Assembly (NCBI GenBank): GCA_910587545.1
Contig: CAJUMI010000097.1
Span: 1 to 8,061, forward strand
DNA from: an uncultured Muribaculaceae bacterium
Lineage (GTDB): Bacteria; Bacteroidota; Bacteroidia; Bacteroidales; Muribaculaceae
DNA length: 8,061 bases
Reading direction: 5' to 3'
A program made the translations under genes and the position numbers. Below are positions 1 through 6,244 of this stretch, one piece after another (the first letter of the stretch is position 1; every line of letters starts with the position of its first letter). The notes under the pieces were generated by a model. That model saw nothing but the letters and a program-made list of their open reading frames with translations, did no database searches and was not told the DNA's origin.

Positions 1-114
1 TCAGATTGTTTTGAAATTTTGCGCTTCCCATAATGTGAAATTTTTATCGTTGAAGGATGAAGTTATTTAGTTGTTTCAAATAAATCTCGATGCTGTTACA
101 AATCAATTACAGTG

Positions 115-144
115 CAAATCTACAACCGTTTCTCTTTTTGTCAA
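115..144 (-). promoter_or_regulatory. Leftward Bacteroidota-type promoter
   Basis: Read on the minus strand, TTG (142-144) is followed after 19 bp by TAGATTTG (115-122), a full match to the -7 consensus TAnnTTTG with the expected spacing to a -33 TTG. Transcription would start near position 108 and leave the window to the left, giving a leader of at least about 100 nt. The target gene is not visible. This is a consensus match only. Confidence 0.6.
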
Positions 145-387
145 TAGTTTTAAAGTTAAAATATGTAAATTTATTGGATTTTCAGACCAATTCCCACTAT
201 TTATCTAGTTTTGAATGCATTATCGATCAGAGGTATTGATACAAAATTGTTACAAATGCTTTTCATCCGCATGTAATACCTGTTTTGCAACGCCCGTTCC
301 GCCGTTTTCATACTTTTCCCTAACCACATCACTCCGGACGAAATAGGCTGATTTATCAAATCGATTTACCCTTGTCGGCTCTCCTGC

Positions 388-418
388 TTTGTCGTGTCAA
401 TAAATTTTTGTATTTTCG
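388..418 (+). promoter_or_regulatory. Promoter of the DUF1460 amidase gene
   Basis: TTTG (388-391), 19 bp, then TATTTTCG (411-418), which matches the -7 consensus TAnnTTTG except for C at the seventh position. The start would be near 425, leaving a leader of under 20 nt before the ATG at 443. TATACTTCG at about 431-439 is a weaker alternative, but lies too close to the start codon. Confidence 0.5.
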
Positions 419-442
419 TTGACATAATTTATACTTCGTAAC

Positions 443-1303
443 ATGAAAAAGATTCTGTCTGCCATATTGCTTATATTGATTGTAAACTGCGGAGCTTACG
501 CAGCGGCCAACGCACGTTTCCACAATGAAGCAACCGATACGACGCGCATCAATGAGATATTGATCGAGACCGCATCTCAAAACTTCAAGGACGCCGGGCA
601 GCGCAATACCTTTATCGCCCGCAAATTTATTGGAACACCATATGAGAGCGGCACTCTCGATACTACACCCGAACTCGTCACCGTCAATCTCGACGGTCTC
701 GACTGCACGACTTTTGTCGACATCGTGCTCGCGATGTCATATACGGTCGGCGAGGGACGCACATCGTGGCGCGACTTTGTCTATAATCTTGAGCGTATGC
801 GATACCGCGGCGGCGAGGTCAACGGCTATTCCTCGCGGCTGCATTATATTAGCGACTGGTTTGTCGACAATATCCACCGCGGCAATATCGAGGATGCGAC
901 TCGTCTGTTCCCCAGAATCAATTATGCCGTTCGCTCGATCGACTTCATGAGCTCAAACCGTGAGAAATATCCCGCGCTGGCCGATGACAGTGAGTATGAA
1001 AAGATAAAAAACGTAGAGATCGGCTACCGCAGTCATCGTTTCCCCTATATCAAGACCGTCGATCTCGCCCGTAAGGAGACCAAAGCGGCCTTCAAGGAAG
1101 GCGACGCGGTCGCACTCGTGTCAAACCTTAAAAATCTTGATGTAAGCCATATGGGCCTTGTTATCTTCGAAAACGGCGAACCCTATCTCCTTCATGCTTC
1201 GAGCACCGACGGCAAGGTTGAGATCTCCCAGCGTCCGCTTGCCGACTACATGAAACGCAGCCGCACGGTGATCGGTCTGCGCATCGCCCGCCTCAAAAAC
1301 TAA
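443..1303 (+). CDS. DUF1460 family (NlpC/P60-like) N-acetylmuramoyl-L-alanine amidase, exported
   Basis: A 286-residue exported protein of the DUF1460 / N-acetylmuramoyl-L-alanine amidase-like family, which has an NlpC/P60-type cysteine peptidase fold and acts on peptidoglycan or its fragments. Residues 1-20 (or 24) form a signal peptide: MKK, a Leu/Ile-rich core, then AYA and ANA cleavage sites. Cys16 follows VN rather than a good lipobox, so signal peptidase I is preferred. The predicted nucleophile is Cys88 in LDCTTFVD, followed by the family-typical VDIVLAMS. His236 in SHMGLV is the likely catalytic His, and LLHAS (His251) is a further conserved-looking element. The gene has its own promoter and is separated from the signalling genes by 115 bp with another promoter, so it is probably an independent neighbour. 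Substrate specificity cannot be read from the sequence. Confidence 0.85.
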   Translation: MKKILSAILLILIVNCGAYAAANARFHNEATDTTRINEILIETASQNFKDAGQRNTFIARKFIGTPYESGTLDTTPELVTVNLDGLDCTTFVDIVLAMSYTVGEGRTSWRDFVYNLERMRYRGGEVNGYSSRLHYISDWFVDNIHRGNIEDATRLFPRINYAVRSIDFMSSNREKYPALADDSEYEKIKNVEIGYRSHRFPYIKTVDLARKETKAAFKEGDAVALVSNLKNLDVSHMGLVIFENGEPYLLHASSTDGKVEISQRPLADYMKRSRTVIGLRIARLKN

Positions 1304-1373
1304 TTTATTTCTTAAAAAATCATACTGCTTGAAATTTATAGCAGATTACAACTCGTAATTCGGAATATTTTCG

Positions 1374-1381
1374 TATCTTTG
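1374..1381 (+). promoter_or_regulatory. Promoter -7 element of the LytTR-FHA-kinase unit
   Basis: TATCTTTG is a perfect TAnnTTTG match and sits in the context TTTTCGTATCTTTG, which is common before Bacteroidales genes. No clear TTTG lies 19-21 bp upstream (the sequence there is about AACTCG), so the -33 part is weak, as would suit an activator-dependent promoter. The expected start is near 1388, about 31 nt before the LytTR ATG. Confidence 0.65.
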
Positions 1382-1418
1382 ACGAAATGTCGGACTATTC
1401 GCATAAAGGGATTTCGCT

Positions 1419-1802
1419 ATGAATATGACAAAATATCTTTATCTGAATTCGCGTGATGAGTTTTTCAGAGTGGACATCTCCAAGATCGTGTGCTTTGAAT
1501 CGGACGGAAATTATACTGACATTGTTCTTGCAAACAAGATCAAGGCTTCCGTCAGCATGAACCTCGCGCAGATGCACACCATACTGAACGAAAACCTGAA
1601 GGACAGAAGCGCGGTTTTCGCCAGAATAGGCAAACGCCATATAATCAATCTCAACTATGTATATCATATCGCCGTCCCTCGCCAGGAACTTGTGCTGAGC
1701 GACGGCGGGAATTTCGAATATCGCGTCAAGGTGTCGAAAGAGGCGTTGAAGAAACTCAAGGAGATGCATGTGTCCGGTCTCGCCCCTAATCTGCCTGCCT
1801 GA
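1419..1802 (+). CDS. Stand-alone LytTR-domain DNA-binding regulator
   Basis: A 127-residue protein that is nearly all one LytTR domain (about residues 6-116), the DNA-binding module of AgrA/LytR-type response regulators. Visible signatures are YLNSRDEFFRVDISKIVCFE at the N-terminus, followed by SDGNYT (28-33), and the typical basic stretch from F67 to I84 (FARIGKRHIINLNYVYHI), then a C-terminal KVSKEALKKLKEM helix. There is no receiver domain, membrane segment or sensor domain, so it is not a two-component regulator; its activity must be set by a partner, by phosphorylation or by its level. AAAGGG (1405-1410) lies 8 nt before the ATG and supports this start; Met3 is an alternative. It is first in a unit with the FHA protein (36-nt gap) and the kinase, and probably controls this locus or is its transcriptional output. 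Confidence 0.85.
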   Translation: MNMTKYLYLNSRDEFFRVDISKIVCFESDGNYTDIVLANKIKASVSMNLAQMHTILNENLKDRSAVFARIGKRHIINLNYVYHIAVPRQELVLSDGGNFEYRVKVSKEALKKLKEMHVSGLAPNLPA

Positions 1803-1838
1803 CAGACATAATTCAGATAGATAATAAACCTAAGTAAT

Positions 1839-2621
1839 ATGGACAGTTTAAAAGGTCATACCATACTTATCGGAAAAGAGCCCGGGCAGGGCAGACTTCT
1901 TGTGGCTCTGGCCGGCAACGGACGTACGGCCGCAATCGGTTTGCCCGGTTCTGTACCCGCAAGCGTAAGCCGGTGCAAGCCCGCCGAGGGCATAGCTCAT
2001 GCGCGCGTTTCGATTGACCCCGAAGGCAATATCATCCTTTCCAATATGAAATCGCAGAACGCGACATTCGTCAACGGTTCGGAGATCGAATCAAAACGGA
2101 TCTCGCCGTCCAATTCGGTAGAGTTGGGCAAGGATCACTTCGGCGTCAACATGTCACTGATTCTGGAAACTGCCAAAAAGTTGGCGACCCCGGTTCACCA
2201 ACAGATGAAAAAGCCTGATACGCCTAAAACCGGCATATACAACATCGTCCATCTTGGACATGTATGGAACGACCTGATCGCCAAGCGTAAGGAAGTGCAG
2301 GCACGACAGAAGCGGATTAATCTCGTACGTTCGGGCTGCGGTGTGTTCACCATGTGCGCCATGCCGTGTATATTTCTTTTCGGACCGATAGGCTATGTGC
2401 TCACCGCCATAGGCATAATCGGTAACATCTATAGCTTTGTCGGCCTCAAGAACGACGATGCTTCCGACGTGCTGGAGCGGCTCAACGAGGATTTTCAGGA
2501 CCGATACGTGTGTCCCAACCCCGACTGCAACAAGTTCCTCGGCAACATGAGCTACCGTCTGCTCAAAAAACAGTACTCCATGCACTGCCCTTACTGCAAA
2601 TGTGAATTTATCGAAAAATAG
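1839..2621 (+). CDS. Membrane FHA-domain protein with C-terminal zinc ribbon
   Basis: A 260-residue protein. The N-terminal part (about 8-115) reads as an FHA domain, a phosphothreonine-binding fold: GIAHARVSID (51-60) in the place of the usual SRxH strand, then NATFVNG (74-80), matching the N-x-T-x-V-N-G pThr-contact loop, and SNSVELG. The usual first GR is degenerate. A basic linker (about 145-164) leads to a hydrophobic region (167-202) long enough for two short membrane helices, with a Pro-Gly break at 182-185. The C-terminus is a small zinc ribbon with Cys225 and Cys230 (CPNPDC) and Cys250 and Cys253 (CPYC). A hairpin in the membrane would leave both end domains in the cytoplasm. It ends 6 nt before the kinase gene, implying co-transcription and a role as reader or scaffold for kinase products. 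The domain calls come from motifs; no named family was recognised for the full protein. Confidence 0.75.
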   Translation: MDSLKGHTILIGKEPGQGRLLVALAGNGRTAAIGLPGSVPASVSRCKPAEGIAHARVSIDPEGNIILSNMKSQNATFVNGSEIESKRISPSNSVELGKDHFGVNMSLILETAKKLATPVHQQMKKPDTPKTGIYNIVHLGHVWNDLIAKRKEVQARQKRINLVRSGCGVFTMCAMPCIFLFGPIGYVLTAIGIIGNIYSFVGLKNDDASDVLERLNEDFQDRYVCPNPDCNKFLGNMSYRLLKKQYSMHCPYCKCEFIEK

Positions 2622-2627
2622 ACCTCT

Positions 2628-3839
2628 ATGGAACCCAATATGAAACTCGAGACCGGCACACTTCTGCGCAACGGAGCCTATCGTATCATCGAAGTCCTCG
2701 GTCAGGGCGGCTTCGGCATAACATATCTCGCCGAGCATATCATGCTCGGAGTCAAGGTCGCCATTAAGGAATTCTTCCCTAAGGATTTCTGCGACCGCGA
2801 CTCGCAGACCTCTATCTCGGTGACTCTCGGAACCCAGGGCAACCGCGAGTTTGTCGGCAGACTCAGGGCCAAGTTTATAAAGGAAGCCCGCAATATCGCC
2901 CGGCTTAACCATCCGTCGATAATTCATATTCAAGACATTTTCGAAGAAAACAACACTGCCTATTACGTTATGGACTATATCGAGGGCAGCAGTCTTCAAT
3001 CAGTATGCAAGCAGCACCAGCGCCTGCCTCAGAGTGTCGCCGTCGGCTATGTGACAAAGATCGCCGCCGCCCTCGGCTATATCCACTCGCAGAGCATGAC
3101 CCACCTTGACGTGAAGCCGGCCAATATAATGATCCGTGCGTCCGACGACACTCCGGTGCTGATCGATTTCGGTCTCTCCAAGCAGTACAGCCCCGAGGGC
3201 GAGCAGACTTCGACAACACCCGTCGGCATCAGCCATGGCTATGCGCCGATCGAACAGTACCGTCAGGGCGGCGTCAGCGAATTTTCGCCGGCAACCGACA
3301 TATACTCGCTCGGCGCAACCCTCTACAAACTCGTCACCGGCATCACGCCGCCCGAAGCTCCGATGCTGATCGACTCCGGACTTTACCGTCCGGACGGTAT
3401 CGGTGACAACATCTGGCGGACAATCTCAAAGGCCATGTCGGTCACCAAGGCCGGGCGCTACGCCTCGGCCGCCGACTTTGCCGCCGATCTTGATGCCGCC
3501 TCCCATTCGGTCGCCGATGATGACGACGAGAATACAGTCATAGTCGGCATAACCGGCAATAAAACCGACAAACCGTCGGGACTCAAGACCGAAAAGCCAG
3601 AGACACATGCTGATGAAGACAAGGCTGATGCACCGCGTAGTTCGAAGAAATCTCTCGACAAATTGATTATTGTTCTGATTGCGATAGCCGTGGGAATACT
3701 CATATTTACTATTGTTACAGGCAACACCGGACAAAAACCTGAAGAAGCCACAGAGGCAGTTGAAGAAGCCACAGAAGTAGTTGTTTACGAAGATGCATAC
3801 GCCGACTCTTTCGCCATCGCCGATTCAGTCGGCTGGTAG
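2628..3839 (+). CDS. Membrane-anchored Hanks-type Ser/Thr protein kinase
   Basis: A 403-residue kinase. The catalytic domain covers about residues 18-285: glycine loop GQGGFG (25-30), VAIK with ATP-binding Lys47, helix-C Glu86, catalytic loop HLDVKPAN (159-166) with Asp161, Lys163 and Asn166, DFG (180-182), and GYAPIEQY (204-211) in place of the usual APE. All core catalytic residues are present, so it should be active. HRD is replaced by HLD, which makes it a non-RD kinase. The activation segment is Thr-rich (T194, T196, T197). A charged linker with DDDDENTVIV (297-306) precedes one membrane helix (about 346-363), followed by an acidic tail of about 40 residues containing a 7-residue repeat; this tail should be periplasmic and has no PASTA or sensor domain that I recognise. 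The start at 2628 is 6 nt after the FHA gene; Met5 (2640) is an alternative. It is the likely writer for the two FHA proteins, opposed by the PP2C phosphatase at 6871. Confidence 0.93.
   Translation: MEPNMKLETGTLLRNGAYRIIEVLGQGGFGITYLAEHIMLGVKVAIKEFFPKDFCDRDSQTSISVTLGTQGNREFVGRLRAKFIKEARNIARLNHPSIIHIQDIFEENNTAYYVMDYIEGSSLQSVCKQHQRLPQSVAVGYVTKIAAALGYIHSQSMTHLDVKPANIMIRASDDTPVLIDFGLSKQYSPEGEQTSTTPVGISHGYAPIEQYRQGGVSEFSPATDIYSLGATLYKLVTGITPPEAPMLIDSGLYRPDGIGDNIWRTISKAMSVTKAGRYASAADFAADLDAASHSVADDDDENTVIVGITGNKTDKPSGLKTEKPETHADEDKADAPRSSKKSLDKLIIVLIAIAVGILIFTIVTGNTGQKPEEATEAVEEATEVVVYEDAYADSFAIADSVGW
3741..3782 (+). repeat. 21-bp tandem duplication in the kinase tail
   Basis: Two adjacent 21-bp copies (3741-3761 and 3762-3782) differ at two positions. 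In frame they encode EEATEAV and EEATEVV in the C-terminal acidic tail (residues 372-385). It is a small in-frame expansion that could vary in copy number between strains. Confidence 0.8.
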
Positions 3840-3942
3840 AAATCATATCGCTATAATAGTCGCCGGGCTGCAGATTGTTATGGCGGAGCGGCTGAACTTC
3901 ATGTAAAAATCTCACTATTTCATACAGAAAGCGCTAAAACTC

Positions 3943-3973
3943 TTGCAATCGGATATTTGACCGGTTAATTTTG
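3943..3973 (+). promoter_or_regulatory. Promoter of the glycine-zipper/caspase/FHA/PP2C unit
   Basis: TTG (3943-3945), 20 bp, then TAATTTTG (3966-3973), a full TAnnTTTG match with consensus spacing. Transcription would start near 3980, about 29 nt before the ATG at 4009. The 169-bp gap after the kinase gene shows no convincing terminator, so read-through from the upstream unit is also possible. Confidence 0.6.
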
Positions 3974-4008
3974 CATTATCAATCAGGATAGCCCTAAAAA
4001 TCACAGTC

Positions 4009-4539
4009 ATGAAAGACCAAACCGAAAACGACTTGAAGAAAAATGCCGCCACTAGTGCAAGTTCAGCCGCCGGCGCTATTGCCGGCATGGTGATCGGCAC
4101 TGTCTTGTCGCCTCAGGACATCGAGGCGCAGGAAGTCACCGCTCACACCTCGGGACGGCACCAGCCGACCGGGTCAAGCGCTCTCGCTCAGCCAGATGCA
4201 TCTGAGCTGTCCCAAACATCTGAGCAGTCCCAAAAGCCGGAAGTCATTGCCTATGACCGCATCACAGACGATGACGGAACCAAGATGGATATCGCCCTGG
4301 TAAGAGCCGACGGACGCGATCTCAATATTGTCGATCTTGATCTTGACGGCGAGGCCGATATTATAATCTGCGATCTCAATCAGAACGGTGTCGCCGATCA
4401 AGGCGAGGTGACTATGGTTCAGGGTGCGGGCCTTGAGATGCAACCTTTGCAGGATGCGGCGGGATTTGACCCTCTTTTCGCGCAAAACGATCTCCCAGAC
4501 TATGTCGACAATGCCGATGTCGGTACTTATATGGCTTGA
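4009..4539 (+). CDS. Glycine-zipper membrane protein with EF-hand-like loops
   Basis: A 176-residue protein of unrecognised family. The N-terminus is short and charged (KDQTENDLKK), followed by a hydrophobic small-residue segment (about 13-34) with a glycine zipper, G22-x3-G26-x3-G30. Lys10 and Lys11 before it and acidic residues after it favour N-in, C-out. A low-complexity Ser/Gln linker (about 43-77), partly made of a 6-residue repeat, leads to an acidic domain with DLDLDGEAD (109-117), which resembles a partial calcium loop, and DLNQNGVADQGE (122-133), which has D1, N3, N5, G6 and E12 as in an EF-hand or dockerin loop. The C-terminus has LPDYVDNADV. The next gene encodes a longer relative with the same order of parts. 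No enzyme motif was seen. Likely a membrane component or a substrate of the neighbouring kinase or caspase, by context only. Confidence 0.75.
   Translation: MKDQTENDLKKNAATSASSAAGAIAGMVIGTVLSPQDIEAQEVTAHTSGRHQPTGSSALAQPDASELSQTSEQSQKPEVIAYDRITDDDGTKMDIALVRADGRDLNIVDLDLDGEADIIICDLNQNGVADQGEVTMVQGAGLEMQPLQDAAGFDPLFAQNDLPDYVDNADVGTYMA
4199..4234 (+). repeat. 18-bp tandem duplication in the Ser/Gln linker
   Basis: Two adjacent 18-bp copies (4199-4216 and 4217-4234) differ at one base and encode SELSQT then SEQSQK in the linker between the membrane segment and the acidic domain. The near-identity suggests a recent in-frame duplication. Confidence 0.8.
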
Positions 4540-4572
4540 TTAACCGAATAAAAAATAAAATACCCTATTTAC

Positions 4573-5514
4573 ATGAAAACTGCAAATTTCGATGACGAGG
4601 CTACGCGCCTTGAGGTGACAGACAATCAGCCAGCCAAGTCCGGCGAAGCCAATAAAGACAAGACTGCTGCTACAGCCGGTAAGAAACTCCAATCGGGAAA
4701 AGTCGACTGGAAAGGCGTCGCATCAGGGGCGGCCACCGGAGTACTGATCGGCACGCTCTCCTCTACGCTTATGGGCATGAAGAGCGCCGGTGACGAGTCG
4801 GCTCACCGCGACGTAAGCTCTGACAACCATAAGGATGAGCTGTCTCATCCCGAATGGGTCGACAACGAAGTGCAAGTGGCGACTTCTGTCAGCGACAACA
4901 TGTCGTTCGGTCAGGCTTTTGCCGCTGCACGCGCCGAGGTCGGTCCGGGCGGATGCTTCGAATGGCACGGCAGACTGTATGGTACCTACACCGCCGAGGA
5001 GTGGAACTCCATGTCAGCCGACGAACGCGCCGACTACGGCGACCACTTCAGCTGGAACCACGTCGACCGCACTCAGAGCGACGTTGCCCCTCACTCTTCT
5101 TCGGCCGCCGACCAAAGTCATGGCTTCACGTCGGCTGCAACTGACGATGATGTCGAGGTGGTGTCGGTCAATCACAACGACGCTCGCGTTCAGAATACCA
5201 CGCAGACTGACGATAGCGATGCCGAATTAGAGGTAATCGGTGTGGTTCATGACGCAGAAACCGGAATCAATTCCGCGACCGTGTCGGTCGACGGACAGAT
5301 GGCCGTTATCGTTGATATCGACGGCGACATGACTTTCGACTATCTCGTCTCTGACGAAAACGGAGACGGTCATATCGACGAAAACGAAATCTCCGACATA
5401 AGCGACATAAATCTCACAGTCGATTCGTTCGGCGGCTTCTCCGATCAGAGCGGTGAGTTTATTGCCGGCGGCGACGATCCCGATTACTCATCTGAAAGTC
5501 TATATGAGGCTTGA
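4573..5514 (+). CDS. Glycine-zipper/EF-hand-loop protein with extra aromatic module
   Basis: A 313-residue relative of the preceding gene product. Residues 1-47 are a charged, probably cytoplasmic segment that opens with FDDEATRLEV (6-15), a possible phosphothreonine site at T11. A glycine zipper runs G48, G52, G56, G60 within a hydrophobic stretch (48-68). An extra module (about 108-163) follows, rich in aromatic and small residues: MSFGQAFAAARAEVGPGG, then FEWHGRLYGTYTAEEW and FSWNH. After a Ser/Asp-rich linker comes a domain with VDIDGDMTFD (247-256) and a canonical EF-hand loop DENGDGHIDENE (261-272), then a DPDY tail near the C-terminus, as in the paralogue. Lys residues before the zipper favour N-in, so the module and EF-hand loop should be periplasmic. 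It lies 33 nt after its paralogue and overlaps the caspase start by 11 nt, implying coupled translation. Function unknown. Confidence 0.75.
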   Translation: MKTANFDDEATRLEVTDNQPAKSGEANKDKTAATAGKKLQSGKVDWKGVASGAATGVLIGTLSSTLMGMKSAGDESAHRDVSSDNHKDELSHPEWVDNEVQVATSVSDNMSFGQAFAAARAEVGPGGCFEWHGRLYGTYTAEEWNSMSADERADYGDHFSWNHVDRTQSDVAPHSSSAADQSHGFTSAATDDDVEVVSVNHNDARVQNTTQTDDSDAELEVIGVVHDAETGINSATVSVDGQMAVIVDIDGDMTFDYLVSDENGDGHIDENEISDISDINLTVDSFGGFSDQSGEFIAGGDDPDYSSESLYEA

Positions 5515-6244
5515 CGCACTTCGCATCTCTCTTGCGGTGGTTCTGACGGTTATCGCCTTCAGTGTCCATGCCCGGATATGTCTGGTATCGGTCGGTGTAG
5601 CAGACTATAGCCGGTTCCCGTCTAAGATGACCGATCTCAGGCTGCCGCCCGAAGATGCCCGGACGATTGTCGACTTGTATTCAAAGAACGGTTCGGTCGA
5701 CTACTCCTTGCTATTGGACAAAAAAGCCACGAAGGACCGCATACTCCGCGCCATAAAGAAAGTCTTCGCAATGGCTTCCGAAGACGATATCGCGGTGTTC
5801 TTCTTCAGCGGTCACGGCTATCCCGGTGGATTCTGCGCCTACGACGGCAATCTCACTTACGAAGAAGTGCGCAACGCCATGGCCGAAAGCAAGTGCCGCA
5901 ACAAGATAATGTTTGTCGATGCCTGCCGTTCAGGCGGGATGAGGGTCGATAAATCAGAATCACGTGATGACGGCAAGGCGGCAAAGGATGCCAATGTCAT
6001 GCTGTTCCTGTCTTCGAGAAACAATGAAAGCTCGATCGAGCGTTCAGACATGGCCAACGGCTTCTTCACCACCTGTCTTAAGAATGGTCTGAAAGGCAAT
6101 GCCGACAGCAATCGCGACCGTGCCATCACCGCCAAAGAGCTTTTCGATTTTGTCTCGGAGGCTGTCGCCAGGCTTTCTCGAGGAAAGCAACACCCCGTCA
6201 TGTGGGGTAATTTCAGTAGCGACATGGTTGTGATGCAGTGGTAA
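5504..6244 (+). CDS. Exported caspase-like (peptidase C14 family) protease
   Basis: A 246-residue caspase/metacaspase-like cysteine protease. The chosen ATG (5504) overlaps the end of the upstream gene by 11 nt and gives a clean signal peptide (MRLDALRIS, hydrophobic core, cleavage after SVHA at about residue 23); an in-frame ATG at 5453 would bury it behind 17 further residues. The p20-like domain starts at ICLVSVGVADYS. The catalytic dyad is visible as FFFSGHG (His104) and FVDACRSGG (Cys141), each after a hydrophobic strand. The C-terminal part has DSNRDRAITAKE (201-212), which fits an EF-hand loop at positions 1, 3, 5 and 12 although Gly6 is Arg; similar segments occur in other bacterial caspase-like proteins. 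Family members usually cleave after Arg or Lys, but specificity here is not known. Periplasmic location is inferred from the signal peptide. Its neighbours suggest it acts in the same pathway as the glycine-zipper proteins. Confidence 0.88.
   Translation: MRLDALRISLAVVLTVIAFSVHARICLVSVGVADYSRFPSKMTDLRLPPEDARTIVDLYSKNGSVDYSLLLDKKATKDRILRAIKKVFAMASEDDIAVFFFSGHGYPGGFCAYDGNLTYEEVRNAMAESKCRNKIMFVDACRSGGMRVDKSESRDDGKAAKDANVMLFLSSRNNESSIERSDMANGFFTTCLKNGLKGNADSNRDRAITAKELFDFVSEAVARLSRGKQHPVMWGNFSSDMVVMQW

Larger units (their letters stand above)
1..442. other. AT-rich intergenic region between divergent promoters
   Basis: No convincing coding region is present here. The stretch is much more AT-rich than the rest of the window, with stop codons in all frames, and the few ATG-started ORFs are very short or antisense extensions of the next gene. 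It holds a leftward promoter (115-144) and a rightward promoter (388-418), so it is probably the divergent intergenic space between the amidase gene and a gene beyond the left edge. A 10-bp direct repeat, TGTTACAAAT, occurs at 94-103 and 248-257, but may be chance in AT-rich DNA. No tRNA, riboswitch or clear terminator hairpin was recognised. Confidence 0.6.

Noticed and set aside
94..257. Direct repeat TGTTACAAAT at 94-103 and 248-257 as an operator pair
   Set aside because: It is only 10 bp in AT-rich DNA, far from the -33/-7 boxes of the rightward promoter, with no third copy near the other promoters.
443..490. Lipoprotein signal in the amidase (Cys16)
   Set aside because: The residue before Cys16 is Asn rather than Gly, Ala or Ser, while AYA and ANA sites just after fit signal peptidase I.
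356..580. Minus-strand open frame of 74 codons over the amidase promoter and signal peptide
   Set aside because: It overlaps the promoter and 5' end of a well supported exported amidase, and its Cys/Arg-rich translation resembles nothing known.
1395..1769. Minus-strand open frame of 124 codons opposite the LytTR gene
   Set aside because: The plus strand encodes a clear LytTR domain with its own promoter; the antisense translation has no family features.
2154..2999. Antisense open frame of 281 codons on the minus strand
   Set aside because: It lies across the ends of the membrane FHA and kinase genes, both of which have clear domain motifs. Its translation shows no recognisable domain and is best explained as a shadow frame.
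3840..3905. Possible terminator hairpin after the kinase gene
   Set aside because: Only short interrupted pairings (CGCC/GGCG, CGCT/AGCG) were found, with a long loop and no U-tract.
4835..5230. Alternative plus-strand open frames (131 and 96 codons) within the second zipper gene
   Set aside because: They are Arg/Thr/Pro-rich shadow translations of a gene whose own frame has a glycine zipper, an EF-hand loop and a paralogue.
5453..5503. Upstream in-frame ATG adding 17 residues to the caspase
   Set aside because: It would overlap the preceding gene by 62 nt and hide a good signal peptide that begins exactly at the ATG at 5504.
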